From: Bacteroidota bacterium
Lineage (GTDB): Bacteria > Bacteroidota > Bacteroidia > Bacteroidales > UBA12481
Reading direction: 5' to 3'
Length of the DNA stretch: 64,000 nucleotides
Assembly (NCBI GenBank): GCA_018669475.1
Contig: JABHCC010000163.1
Coordinates: 31,528 to 95,527 of the forward strand
Shown: positions 20,066 through 28,736 of the stretch, in pieces
How positions within the stretch are numbered: the first letter of the stretch is position 1
Layout of the letters: the number at the start of each line of letters is the position of its first letter
The notes under the pieces: generated by a model
What the model was told of the DNA's origin: nothing
What the model saw: the letters and a program-made list of their open reading frames with translations, nothing else
Database searches by the model: none
Translations under genes and position numbers: made by a program

Positions 20066-23023
20066 TTATTCAACAATGATCTCATCAGCAAAAATCCAGG
20101 CCTTGCCTCCAGAACTAAGGTGCCACTCGGGAGTTAAACCAATATTTTTTGCTTTTATTCGGATAAACCGGATCGATGCATTCAGCTCAATCGAAAAGTC
20201 TTTGATCTGTATCCCTCCGACCATCCTGGAGTAATCGTTTTTAATGGTCTGTATAGTTTCCCACTTTTTGCCATTTACAGAGACCTCATATTGAATCACT
20301 ACCGGATAAAAAATCCAGGAGTCAATGTCCTGAAAACAACCCAGAGTAATACTTTTCACCCGCTGAACACTACCCAAATCAACTGTGGCATCCAGATCAT
20401 GTGCTTCATATCCCTGCCATGATGAATTGCGAAAGTTATAACTACCCCGATACCCATCAATCAAGGCCTGATCACCTCCAGCTTTGTAATTATCGTGGTA
20501 AGCCGTTCCTATTGTTATCGTTCTGCCTTTCACCCGCTTCGTGAATTTCAAAGTAGTGACCAGACTGGGAGGAAATCCATCCCTATAAATGCGTGCATTC
20601 AAAGTTGTGCTCTCACAGATAGTGATAGGACCCAAATACTGCTTAGTTTCCTTTGTAGGCTCACTACCATCAAGAGTGTAATAGATTTCTCCTGAATCTA
20701 CATAGGTACCCAATCTTACCTGAGTGGAATCTGCAAATACCTGGTTCCCTTGCTGTAAATACGGAATCGGAGTGAACTTTGAATCTCCAATCGAGGAAAC
20801 CGGTACATTTTCATTACTACTCCCCCATTCTCTATTGGGATTTGGACCCATTTCAAAAACCAGCTCTCCCCCTGCAACAATCTCTCCATGCCTGAGGTAC
20901 GATCTGGTGAGTTCTTGTCCGTTTAAACTGACAGACTGTATATAATAATTATTTGAGGAAAGGTTTATTGCGCTTATTGTAAACTCCTTACTATCTGACA
21001 ACTGGATAACAACTTTCTCGAAAGCCGGAGATCCAATGATATACTCATCCCTTCCGGGAGTGACGGGATAAAAGCCCATCGCCCCAAAAATATACCAGGA
21101 AGATAATTGTCCTAAATCATCATTTCCACATAAACCATCCGGAGTATGCTTGAAATAATCTCGTATTAGTTGCGAAACCAGCTTCTGGGTTTTCCAGGGC
21201 TCTCCAGAAAAATTATACAGATATGGTGCATGCATAGAGAATTCATCGCCCACATAGTAATAGCCTTTGTCAAATAATACATCCAGGGCTTTCCCAAAGG
21301 CCTCCTGGCCTCCGTAAATATCCATCAATCCTGATACATCATGAGGAACAAGAAAGTTGTGATTCAACTTGTAAATATTGAGAGATTCCTCTGTATTCCC
21401 GGCCCATGTGCTAATAGAATTATCATCTTCAGCACCCCAGCTTCCGTCTGAATTTTTCGACCGTACCATTCTGGTATCGGGATCAATGACGTGTTTGTAA
21501 TAGCTGGCCCGACGTATGAAGTATTCATAATCATCATCCCGACCCAGTGCTTTTGCCATCTGAGCTACACAAAAATCATCATAGGCAAATTCCAACGTCC
21601 GGGCTACTGGCTCCATGAAATTATCTCTCGAAACATATCCCAAATTCATAAAATTATGAATCCCAACCCGTGCCTGATAAAGATCCGTAGAGACCTTTGT
21701 GGCATTCTTTTTCATTGCTGCATAAGCTTGATCAGCATCAAAATCCCTAATTCCTTTCACATAGGCATCTGCCACCACCGGATCGGCATGTGTTCCCATC
21801 ATAACATTACTGTACCCGGGATTAGGAAGTTTGGGCATCCAACCTCCCTCATCATAAGCATTGAGCAGAGAACTCACCAGCTTGCTGACCAACTCAGGAT
21901 TAATCAGAACAAGCAAAGGATGCAATGAACGAAAAGTATCCCATAAAGAATAATCAGTATATAAACTGCCATCGTGAACCTGGCCATCAAAGGGAGAGTA
22001 ATACCGGCCGTTTTCCTCCAGGCTCCTTGGCAACAACAGACAACGATACAGCGCCGAATAAAAGGCTGTTTTCTGTTCTTCACTCCCTTCAATTTGGATG
22101 CGACTTAACTCCTTGTCCCATATCGCTTGCGTGCTTTTCATCAGCCTATGAAAATCCCAGTCAGGCACCTCCTGATCCAGATTCACCCGAGCCTGTTCCA
22201 GACTAATAAAGGATGTCCCAACCTTGACATTAACCACATCACTTTCCAACAGTTGAAATGTCACATAAGCTCCGGTTTTATACTGCCCTGATACTTTATT
22301 CTGTCCTTCTGTGATCTGAACCGGTTGGCCAACGGAATCATTCATAAATACCCCAAAGGAATCAATGGGATGATCAAAGCGAGCCACAAAATATCCTGCA
22401 AACTCAGGTGAGGTTCCCCTGCCCCTTGCTTTTGAATAGCCATAGACTTCATTTCTTTCCTGATCTATATGGATAAATCCGCCATCCTGATAGAAATCAA
22501 AAAGAAGAAATGGAGTTTCATCCTGAGGATAAGTTAGACGAAAAAGACCACAATGTTTCCCGGCTGTAATCTCGGTTTTTATACGGTAATCCTTAAGGAA
22601 AACAGAATAATAGTGTGGTTTAGAAATTTCTTTTTTATGAGAGAACCGGGATGCTCTTTCTTCTGGATCAATCTGAAGATCACCTGTTAGTGGCATTAGT
22701 GTAACAGCCCCATAATCAAACATCACGGCTCCACTGGGATAATGGGTACCCCGAAATCCCTGTATCCGGGCCTTCTCACCCTCCTCATAAAAATAAGGTA
22801 TTTGTCCGGTATTCGTTTGAGCAGTCCATTCAGTCATACCAGACGGCACACACACCCCAGGATAAGTATTTCCATGTGGCAACTCAGTTCCAGCTAACTG
22901 AATCTGCTCCTGCCAGGGCTTAGTGCCAATCAAAGTATTCACATAATCAGACAAGTGAACATGCTCTCGGTAACAACCAAGCAGCAACAAAACAATTAGC
23001 AAACTAAATAAACGAACTCTCAT
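20066..23023 (-). CDS. GH92 alpha-mannosidase-like protein with C-terminal chitobiase-like and F5/8 type C domains
   Basis: YVNTLIGTKPW, GNTYPGVCVPSGM, GFRGTHYPSGA, CGNDDLGQLSSWYIFGAMGFYPVTPG; lipoprotein signal; YYTLDGSEPT module. Confidence 0.92.
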   Translation of the reverse strand: MRVRLFSLLIVLLLLGCYREHVHLSDYVNTLIGTKPWQEQIQLAGTELPHGNTYPGVCVPSGMTEWTAQTNTGQIPYFYEEGEKARIQGFRGTHYPSGAVMFDYGAVTLMPLTGDLQIDPEERASRFSHKKEISKPHYYSVFLKDYRIKTEITAGKHCGLFRLTYPQDETPFLLFDFYQDGGFIHIDQERNEVYGYSKARGRGTSPEFAGYFVARFDHPIDSFGVFMNDSVGQPVQITEGQNKVSGQYKTGAYVTFQLLESDVVNVKVGTSFISLEQARVNLDQEVPDWDFHRLMKSTQAIWDKELSRIQIEGSEEQKTAFYSALYRCLLLPRSLEENGRYYSPFDGQVHDGSLYTDYSLWDTFRSLHPLLVLINPELVSKLVSSLLNAYDEGGWMPKLPNPGYSNVMMGTHADPVVADAYVKGIRDFDADQAYAAMKKNATKVSTDLYQARVGIHNFMNLGYVSRDNFMEPVARTLEFAYDDFCVAQMAKALGRDDDYEYFIRRASYYKHVIDPDTRMVRSKNSDGSWGAEDDNSISTWAGNTEESLNIYKLNHNFLVPHDVSGLMDIYGGQEAFGKALDVLFDKGYYYVGDEFSMHAPYLYNFSGEPWKTQKLVSQLIRDYFKHTPDGLCGNDDLGQLSSWYIFGAMGFYPVTPGRDEYIIGSPAFEKVVIQLSDSKEFTISAINLSSNNYYIQSVSLNGQELTRSYLRHGEIVAGGELVFEMGPNPNREWGSSNENVPVSSIGDSKFTPIPYLQQGNQVFADSTQVRLGTYVDSGEIYYTLDGSEPTKETKQYLGPITICESTTLNARIYRDGFPPSLVTTLKFTKRVKGRTITIGTAYHDNYKAGGDQALIDGYRGSYNFRNSSWQGYEAHDLDATVDLGSVQRVKSITLGCFQDIDSWIFYPVVIQYEVSVNGKKWETIQTIKNDYSRMVGGIQIKDFSIELNASIRFIRIKAKNIGLTPEWHLSSGGKAWIFADEIIVE

Positions 23024-23293
23024 CCAATCTTATTTATTACTTAAACTTATACTCATACTTGCAACTTACCCTTAAACCTTGAGGCTCAAGCCTTATCCCA
23101 ATAAATCGCCCTCTCCTTCGTCAAGCATGAAACCCCAAACGCCCACAAAGCAATAGTCAACAACTAGAATTCCTGCATTAATTTTGACAAAACTAGCTCC
23201 TGATAATATATACCTTATGTTTGGTATTATTTTATTCATAATACAAATGTTGAATCATTCAAGCAATGTAGCATGTATAGCTTTAGTACATAC

Positions 23294-23524
23294 TTATTTT
23301 ATCTCAGTTACTATTTCCAACTCATCACCGCTCTCATAAGGACTGAAAACAACAGAGTAATTCTTTCCCATCGCCAAATCAAAGCCTTGAACCAAGCTGA
23401 TCTCACCATTTTCAGAGATACGATATCGAAAATGATTCTTTTCTCCTTATTGCTTGTTATAGAAACCAAGTTATGCTCCTTAGGAAATGGGCTTCCATCA
23501 GTATTGAGGTAAATACCGGAAAAA
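23294..23524 (-). pseudogene. Frameshifted remnant of an unidentified protein C-terminus
   Basis: Minus strand reads GIYLNTDGSPFPKEHNLVSITSNKEK, then in another frame NHFRYRISENGEISLVQGFDLAMGKNYSVVFSPYESGDELEIVTEIK*; protein-like on both sides of an apparent frameshift; no start. Confidence 0.5.
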
Positions 23525-23560
23525 AGAAAAGATTGGAATTACACAACCTTTTGAAGTAAA

Positions 23561-24496
23561 TTAGGCTGACGGTAAGTTAACTGTAACTTTTGTTCCTGCT
23601 TTTTGGGCACTACTTACCGACAATGTCCCACGATTTAAATCGACAAGCTCCTTGCATAAAAGTAAACCCAGCCCGGATCCTTTTTCTTCAGCTGTTCCAT
23701 TTAAGGATCTTTCAACATATTCCTTTTTTTCTATAGTTGAGAGATTCTCAAAACCATCTGACAACAAGTTTAAATAACCCAAGGTTGTATTAAAAGGATT
23801 GATTATGTCATGAGAAATCAACTTTAGAAACAAATCCTTAGATTCATTTATTCCTTTCAGTTCAGCATTGGCCTTCCTGAGCTCTTTCTGGCTAATTTTA
23901 AGCTCATTAATAGCTCGTATTCGCTTAAAAACAATTGAAAATAAATTACAGATAGATTCCAAAGTACGCTTAATATCCTCATGCAATTTTCCTTCAAAGC
24001 ACATTTCATTGGGCACAAAAAAAGTAGTACTCGCATAAATCTCATCACCTCCAGAGAAACCTATTGAATAAACTCCCTGAATCTTTAGAAGTTTCTCTAT
24101 CGCATGAGCAACAATCCGATTTATTTTCCCCATCGTAATATCATATATACCGTCTTCAAAGTAATGGAGCCTTCCTGACTTAAATGATACTACCTGATCT
24201 TCTGATAAGGCAGAGAACGGGAAATCAATATGAAAAGGATCTTTTCCTACAACCTTACCAACCTGCCTTCTGAAAGTAGACAAAACATTACTTTCAACAA
24301 TCCGGAAATTCAACTTATCACTTTGCATAACAGATATGACATATGATAATCCGGGACTAACTTCAGCAATAGATTTCTTTAGGAGTTTTAGGAGCTCAGA
24401 CTCGTCATTAATTGACAATAAGCTGACCGCAAGCTCATTAAGGCCAACACTACTAATTTCACTTGCTGATTCCAACAATGGTTTATTAGTTCTCAT
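23561..24496 (-). pseudogene. Histidine kinase with a large in-frame internal deletion of the ATPase domain
   Basis: H-box-like SHDIINPFNTTLGYLNLL is followed about 20 residues later directly by EEKGSGLGLLLCKELVDLNRGTLSVSSAQKAGTKVTVNLP; N-box, G1 box and intervening sequence are absent. Confidence 0.75.
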
Positions 24497-24600
24497 ATCT
24501 TATCTGCTTCAATAAATATAGGCAAAATTTGCCAAAATTCAAAGGAAGACTCGCTGACAACTATTCCTTTAAATCATAAGCCAGCAAGAAGTCACCATGT

Positions 24601-24690
24601 GGGTTTTCGCTATACAAATATCCCACCTATATGATCGTCAATAAAGACGGAGAATTAGTACTACGTGATGCTGCCAGACCAAGTGAATGA
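24601..24690 (+). pseudogene. C-terminal remnant of a TlpA/thioredoxin-like protein
   Basis: Plus-strand GFSLYKYPTYMIVNKDGELVLRDAARPSE*: cis-Pro strand plus x-x-DKDG pattern typical of TlpA-like tails; no upstream domain. Confidence 0.5.
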
Positions 24691-24705
24691 GGATTTTCGA
24701 TTCGT

Positions 24706-25011
24706 TTAAGTCTCTGATCCTATAATTGACGGAAAGTTTGAGTACCAAATGGAAGTGAAACATACAAAAAGAAAAATAATTAATGTTCTTTTAGCTGTAA
24801 AGAAACGTGTCAATATATTGTTGGCTTTGGTTGTATAAAGTCCTCTAAATAATATGTAATTCCATGCAGGGCCATACATATCCAATACATATCCTTTCCA
24901 GAAGGTTCCTAAATCAATCCATATTGTTGATAGGCTAATTCCTCCAAATATTAAAAGTGCAACCGCCCAATATGGTGCAAATTTATCGTGTCTGCTTTTT
25001 ATTTTTAACAT
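24706..25011 (-). CDS. Small hypothetical membrane protein
   Basis: MLKIKSRHDKFAPYWAVALLIFGGISL...; two hydrophobic segments; internal Met at 25011 is a more likely start than 25074; overlaps the rsgA 3' end. Confidence 0.5.
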   Translation of the reverse strand: MLKIKSRHDKFAPYWAVALLIFGGISLSTIWIDLGTFWKGYVLDMYGPAWNYILFRGLYTTKANNILTRFFTAKRTLIIFLFVCFTSIWYSNFPSIIGSET

Positions 25012-26047
25012 ATTTCTTGACCATTTTTCCGAAATCCTTATCTTTTTTCCGTCTTTCAGCAATAGTAGATTCATAATGATCTTTTTCCCTTACCATCTTC
25101 AAGTAATTTTCATAGGACAACTTGTTAATATCTCCTCTTTCAATTGCTGCCACAACTGCACAGTCGATTTCTGAGGTATGTGTACAATCATTAAATCTGC
25201 AATTCTTTGATAGTTCCACTATTGTTTCAAATGTAGTTTCTAATCCGTCCGTAGAATCTGCAATACCTATCTCTCTCATTCCAGGATTATCTATTAAGAT
25301 TCCACCATTTTCAAGAACCTGCAATTCACGATGACTAGTAACGTGCTTGCCTCTACTAGAACTTATACTAATGGCACTTGTTCTCATCAATTGTTTGCCT
25401 AAAAGGTTATTTAATAAAGTTGATTTTCCTACTCCTGATGAACCTAATAAACAATAGGTTTTACCGTTTTCTATAATCTCTTTCAGTTTGTCAATTCCTT
25501 CTTGGGATTTATTACTTATAGCAAATATTGGTACTTCAATTATTCTTTCCCGAATGGGAGTAATCAATTTTATTAATTCGACATCATTCACCAGGTCTAT
25601 CTTGTTGAGAATGATAATTGGTTTTACGTTTGATTTGTTGCTAATAGTTAGATATCTTTCTATCCTGTTGATACTGAAATCTCTATCAACAGCCTGTAGA
25701 ATAAAGGCACTATCTATATTTGTTGCAATAATTTGCTTGTCATCTTGTTTTCCAACCGCTTGTCTTTCAATAATAGTTTTTCTTGGGAAAACTTTATGAA
25801 TAAGCACTTTATCGTCATCATATTCAGATATTGCAACCCAATCTCCAACGGCAGGAAAATCAGACCTATTATGCGCAGAAAATCTTAAATTCCCGATTAT
25901 CTCCGCCTCATATTCTTTTTCAGTATTTTTTACAATGTATCTTTCTTTGTGTTCAGAAATAACTCGCCCCACTGCAAAAGAGTCAAGATTATGGTCTTTT
26001 CGGTAATTTTCCAATTCTACATTATATCCTAATTCTTCAAGTGTCAT
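24983..26047 (-). CDS. rsgA: Ribosome small subunit-dependent GTPase A
   Basis: NKIDLV, LLGSSGVGKSTLLNNLLG, circularly permuted G motifs, C-rich tail CRFNDCTHTSEIDCAV. Confidence 0.95.
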   Translation of the reverse strand: MTLEELGYNVELENYRKDHNLDSFAVGRVISEHKERYIVKNTEKEYEAEIIGNLRFSAHNRSDFPAVGDWVAISEYDDDKVLIHKVFPRKTIIERQAVGKQDDKQIIATNIDSAFILQAVDRDFSINRIERYLTISNKSNVKPIIILNKIDLVNDVELIKLITPIRERIIEVPIFAISNKSQEGIDKLKEIIENGKTYCLLGSSGVGKSTLLNNLLGKQLMRTSAISISSSRGKHVTSHRELQVLENGGILIDNPGMREIGIADSTDGLETTFETIVELSKNCRFNDCTHTSEIDCAVVAAIERGDINKLSYENYLKMVREKDHYESTIAERRKKDKDFGKMVKKYVKNKKQTR

Positions 26048-26256
26048 TTTCCTTCTCCTACATTAAGTACAACTTTCCCCTGAGCATGACCTTCGCCTAA
26101 GTATTGCATCGCATCATTGGCCTGCTCAAGTGAATATCTCCTGTCAATGACCGGTGTGATCTTGCCATCCTCTACGAGCTTTGTGATAAACTCCATATTC
26201 TCCAAACATATATCTGTAAGTGATCTGACCAGCATTTTATATCTGGTCAACAACAA
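26044..26256 (-). pseudogene. C-terminal remnant of an NAD(P)-dependent zinc/quinone-type alcohol dehydrogenase
   Basis: MEFITKLVEDGKITPVIDRRYSLEQANDAMQYLGEGHAQGKVVLNVGEGK is a typical MDR-family C-terminus without catalytic or Rossmann domains. Confidence 0.75.
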
Positions 26257-26307
26257 AATCTACAAATCTTTTATCTGATGACATAATTTTCTCTTTTGTC
26301 CCCCACA

Positions 26308-28215
26308 TCAAATTCCTTCAATCTGCAATTCAACATTTTCATTATGCAATTCTTCAGCACTCATTCTTTTAAGTAGAATATTCTTCCCAAGTACATCATC
26401 GTCGATTTTATTTCCTGAGATCTTTACATTTTTACAGGCTTCAAAAAGAAAATTGTATTTATGAAAATGCCATGGTTCATAATCATAACTACGCGTAATT
26501 GTGTTGTTAATGAAACATAAACCATCAACGGATTTTGCATAAATAATTGGATAATCAGCGGGGTTAAATGTGTTATTCTCTATTCGGATATTCTGATGAA
26601 AGGGATGTAAGGAATCCGCTTTGGGAATCTCAGGATAGATGCTAATGATGGCATTGCAGAACTGATAGGAGGATGAATTGCATGGCGTTCTGAACTCATT
26701 ATTTCTGATCGTAATATCCTTAACCGCTCCACTCTCATACCAATAATTAGCATCACCAGCGATCAGAATAGCAGAACCACTTGTCTCAAATATATTGTTC
26801 TCTATCAACACTTTGCCAGGAGTTGATATTAAATATCCTCTTGCCCGGTTACTGCCCACAAAACAATTTGTGATGGTAACATTGGGAGTCCAACTTAGAT
26901 TCTCAAGTGAGTAGTCTGTGGATATATATTCCGGGATCTTATCCTGAAATTCCAGAACAAAGCTATTTTCATCTATGACCTCAAAACTCGAAACAATACC
27001 TATCCCTGTGGTACGCATATTACTCTTTTGCGTATACCCTACCGAATCTCCCTTTTGGGCCCAAATCAAACCCATACTCATGGAGTGCGCATAATTACAC
27101 TTGATAGAAGTATCACTTAATCTTTCAGCAACCGGAACAAATGTGCCGTGTATATTTATAGGATCATCCATCAATCCCTGAGCATCACATTCATTTATGA
27201 TAAGCTCACCTTTGCAACCCATAAAGTGCAGGCCGTCATCATGTCCGCTCAAATATCGATTCTTGTTCGGATTGGGAATCGAATGTACTCTTTGCAACTC
27301 CACATTTTCGCAGTATTGAGAAAGAATGCCCAGTCCGGATGTGTGATATACATTGATATTTTCAAGTTTGATGTCCCTGGAATGAAAAAGAAACATACCG
27401 GCATGATCACGAACATTATGTCTCATAATCCAGTAATTACCTATTCCCGGTGTTTTGCTAAAGTTTCCCTCCATGAGAACCAGGCCAGGACCAAATTCAG
27501 AGTATTTCACATTTTTCAAATCTCCTCTAATACTCCCATGATCTCCTGTGAAAGCAGGAATAATATGCTCTTTATTAAATTCAATTAGGTTTGATCCTCC
27601 TGATAGTCTCCATCTTGCCTCCCAGTCATCAGCCGCAAAGGTCAATCCGCCCTCCTGAACAGTATATGGGAACTGTGAGGCATCAATCTTTACCAATATG
27701 TGCTTTGAATCAGCTTCAATAATTTCAGATTCTGCAGTCAAAGGATGTTCCCAATCAATATTTACATTTTTAATGCTAATGTTTTCTGAATTATCCACGG
27801 TAAAAGGCTGGATATGTCCATGAAATATAAAATCAGATCCTTTAGCATCAATGGTAACATCCTTTCTGCCCTCTAGAAGAATCGCCAATCTTTTTGGATT
27901 TACATCATAGGTATTGGTTTCATAATAAGGCCTGAAATAATTTGAATCCGGATAAAAATCATACCTGCCTTTTGGAAAAATGATGCATATAGGCTCATCA
28001 CTCAGTCCTTCGATAAGTTCATTAACAGAAGCAGTTATACTTTGTTTGGTATTGGCTTCAATTCCATACTCGCTGACATCAACTATTTTAATCGATTTTT
28101 CTGATTTACAGCCAATAAGAACGGCTATTACTGCTGTAATTAATAATAGGTTTTTCATAATGCTTGCCTTACAAATATTTACTTCTTGAATAGTTTCTGA
28201 AAAATCAGACTGCAA
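26308..28215 (-). CDS. Secreted parallel beta-helix glycosidase, probably GH110 alpha-1,3-galactosidase-like
   Basis: Lipoprotein signal; HAGMFLFHSRDIKLENINVYHTSGLGILSQYCENVELQRV...GHDDGLHFMGCKGELIINECDAQGLMDDPINIHGT. True start is likely the internal MKNLLLITAVIAVLIGC. Confidence 0.75.
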   Translation of the reverse strand: MQSDFSETIQEVNICKASIMKNLLLITAVIAVLIGCKSEKSIKIVDVSEYGIEANTKQSITASVNELIEGLSDEPICIIFPKGRYDFYPDSNYFRPYYETNTYDVNPKRLAILLEGRKDVTIDAKGSDFIFHGHIQPFTVDNSENISIKNVNIDWEHPLTAESEIIEADSKHILVKIDASQFPYTVQEGGLTFAADDWEARWRLSGGSNLIEFNKEHIIPAFTGDHGSIRGDLKNVKYSEFGPGLVLMEGNFSKTPGIGNYWIMRHNVRDHAGMFLFHSRDIKLENINVYHTSGLGILSQYCENVELQRVHSIPNPNKNRYLSGHDDGLHFMGCKGELIINECDAQGLMDDPINIHGTFVPVAERLSDTSIKCNYAHSMSMGLIWAQKGDSVGYTQKSNMRTTGIGIVSSFEVIDENSFVLEFQDKIPEYISTDYSLENLSWTPNVTITNCFVGSNRARGYLISTPGKVLIENNIFETSGSAILIAGDANYWYESGAVKDITIRNNEFRTPCNSSSYQFCNAIISIYPEIPKADSLHPFHQNIRIENNTFNPADYPIIYAKSVDGLCFINNTITRSYDYEPWHFHKYNFLFEACKNVKISGNKIDDDVLGKNILLKRMSAEELHNENVELQIEGI

Positions 28216-28255
28216 GTTAAACCTATTTAATAAAATCTTTGCTTACTAATTCAGT

Positions 28256-28495
28256 TCAATCATCACAAGGCAATGAGTCAAATTCACTCCTCTTATTTTC
28301 GAACCACTCATTCATAGCATCAGGAGATTTCATAAGTTTTTGCATATCATTCATTGCCTTAAAATGATCCGCATCTCCCTGCTGAAACATCTCCATACTA
28401 TGCTTTTTGCTCAATTCAGCCATTTCATTAAAAGTGGGAGCATGAAACTCCATATCGCAAGCTCCGCCCAATTGTAAACAAGTCATTGTTTTCAT
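28256..28495 (-). CDS. Small DUF1059-like protein
   Basis: MKTMTCLQLGGACDMEFHAPTFNEMAELSKKHSMEMF pattern. Confidence 0.6.
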   Translation of the reverse strand: MKTMTCLQLGGACDMEFHAPTFNEMAELSKKHSMEMFQQGDADHFKAMNDMQKLMKSPDAMNEWFENKRSEFDSLPCDD

Positions 28496-28736
28496 AATTG
28501 TAATTTTTAATCAGTATCTATTCATTACACATAAAAAACACCATTGTTTATATTACTCCCCTGTGTACTGTTATTGTCAATTTTTCTAGTAATTTTAATT
28601 TTCGATCTTTCAATTTCTTTAGAAATACTACTTCATACAGGAATCACATTTAACTTCAAAGAACGGCTAACTTTCACAGCTGCTATTTGCAAGAAAAAAA
28701 CAGTAGGGTAATAGTTTAGTTATACGTTATAGTTTT

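Noticed and set aside
21491-22206. Plus-strand ORFs opposite GH92
   Set aside because: Antisense to a strongly supported GH92 gene; low-complexity translations.
23273-23512. Plus-strand 79-aa ORF
   Set aside because: The minus strand here reads as a frameshifted protein tail with better protein-like composition; plus ORF likely spurious.
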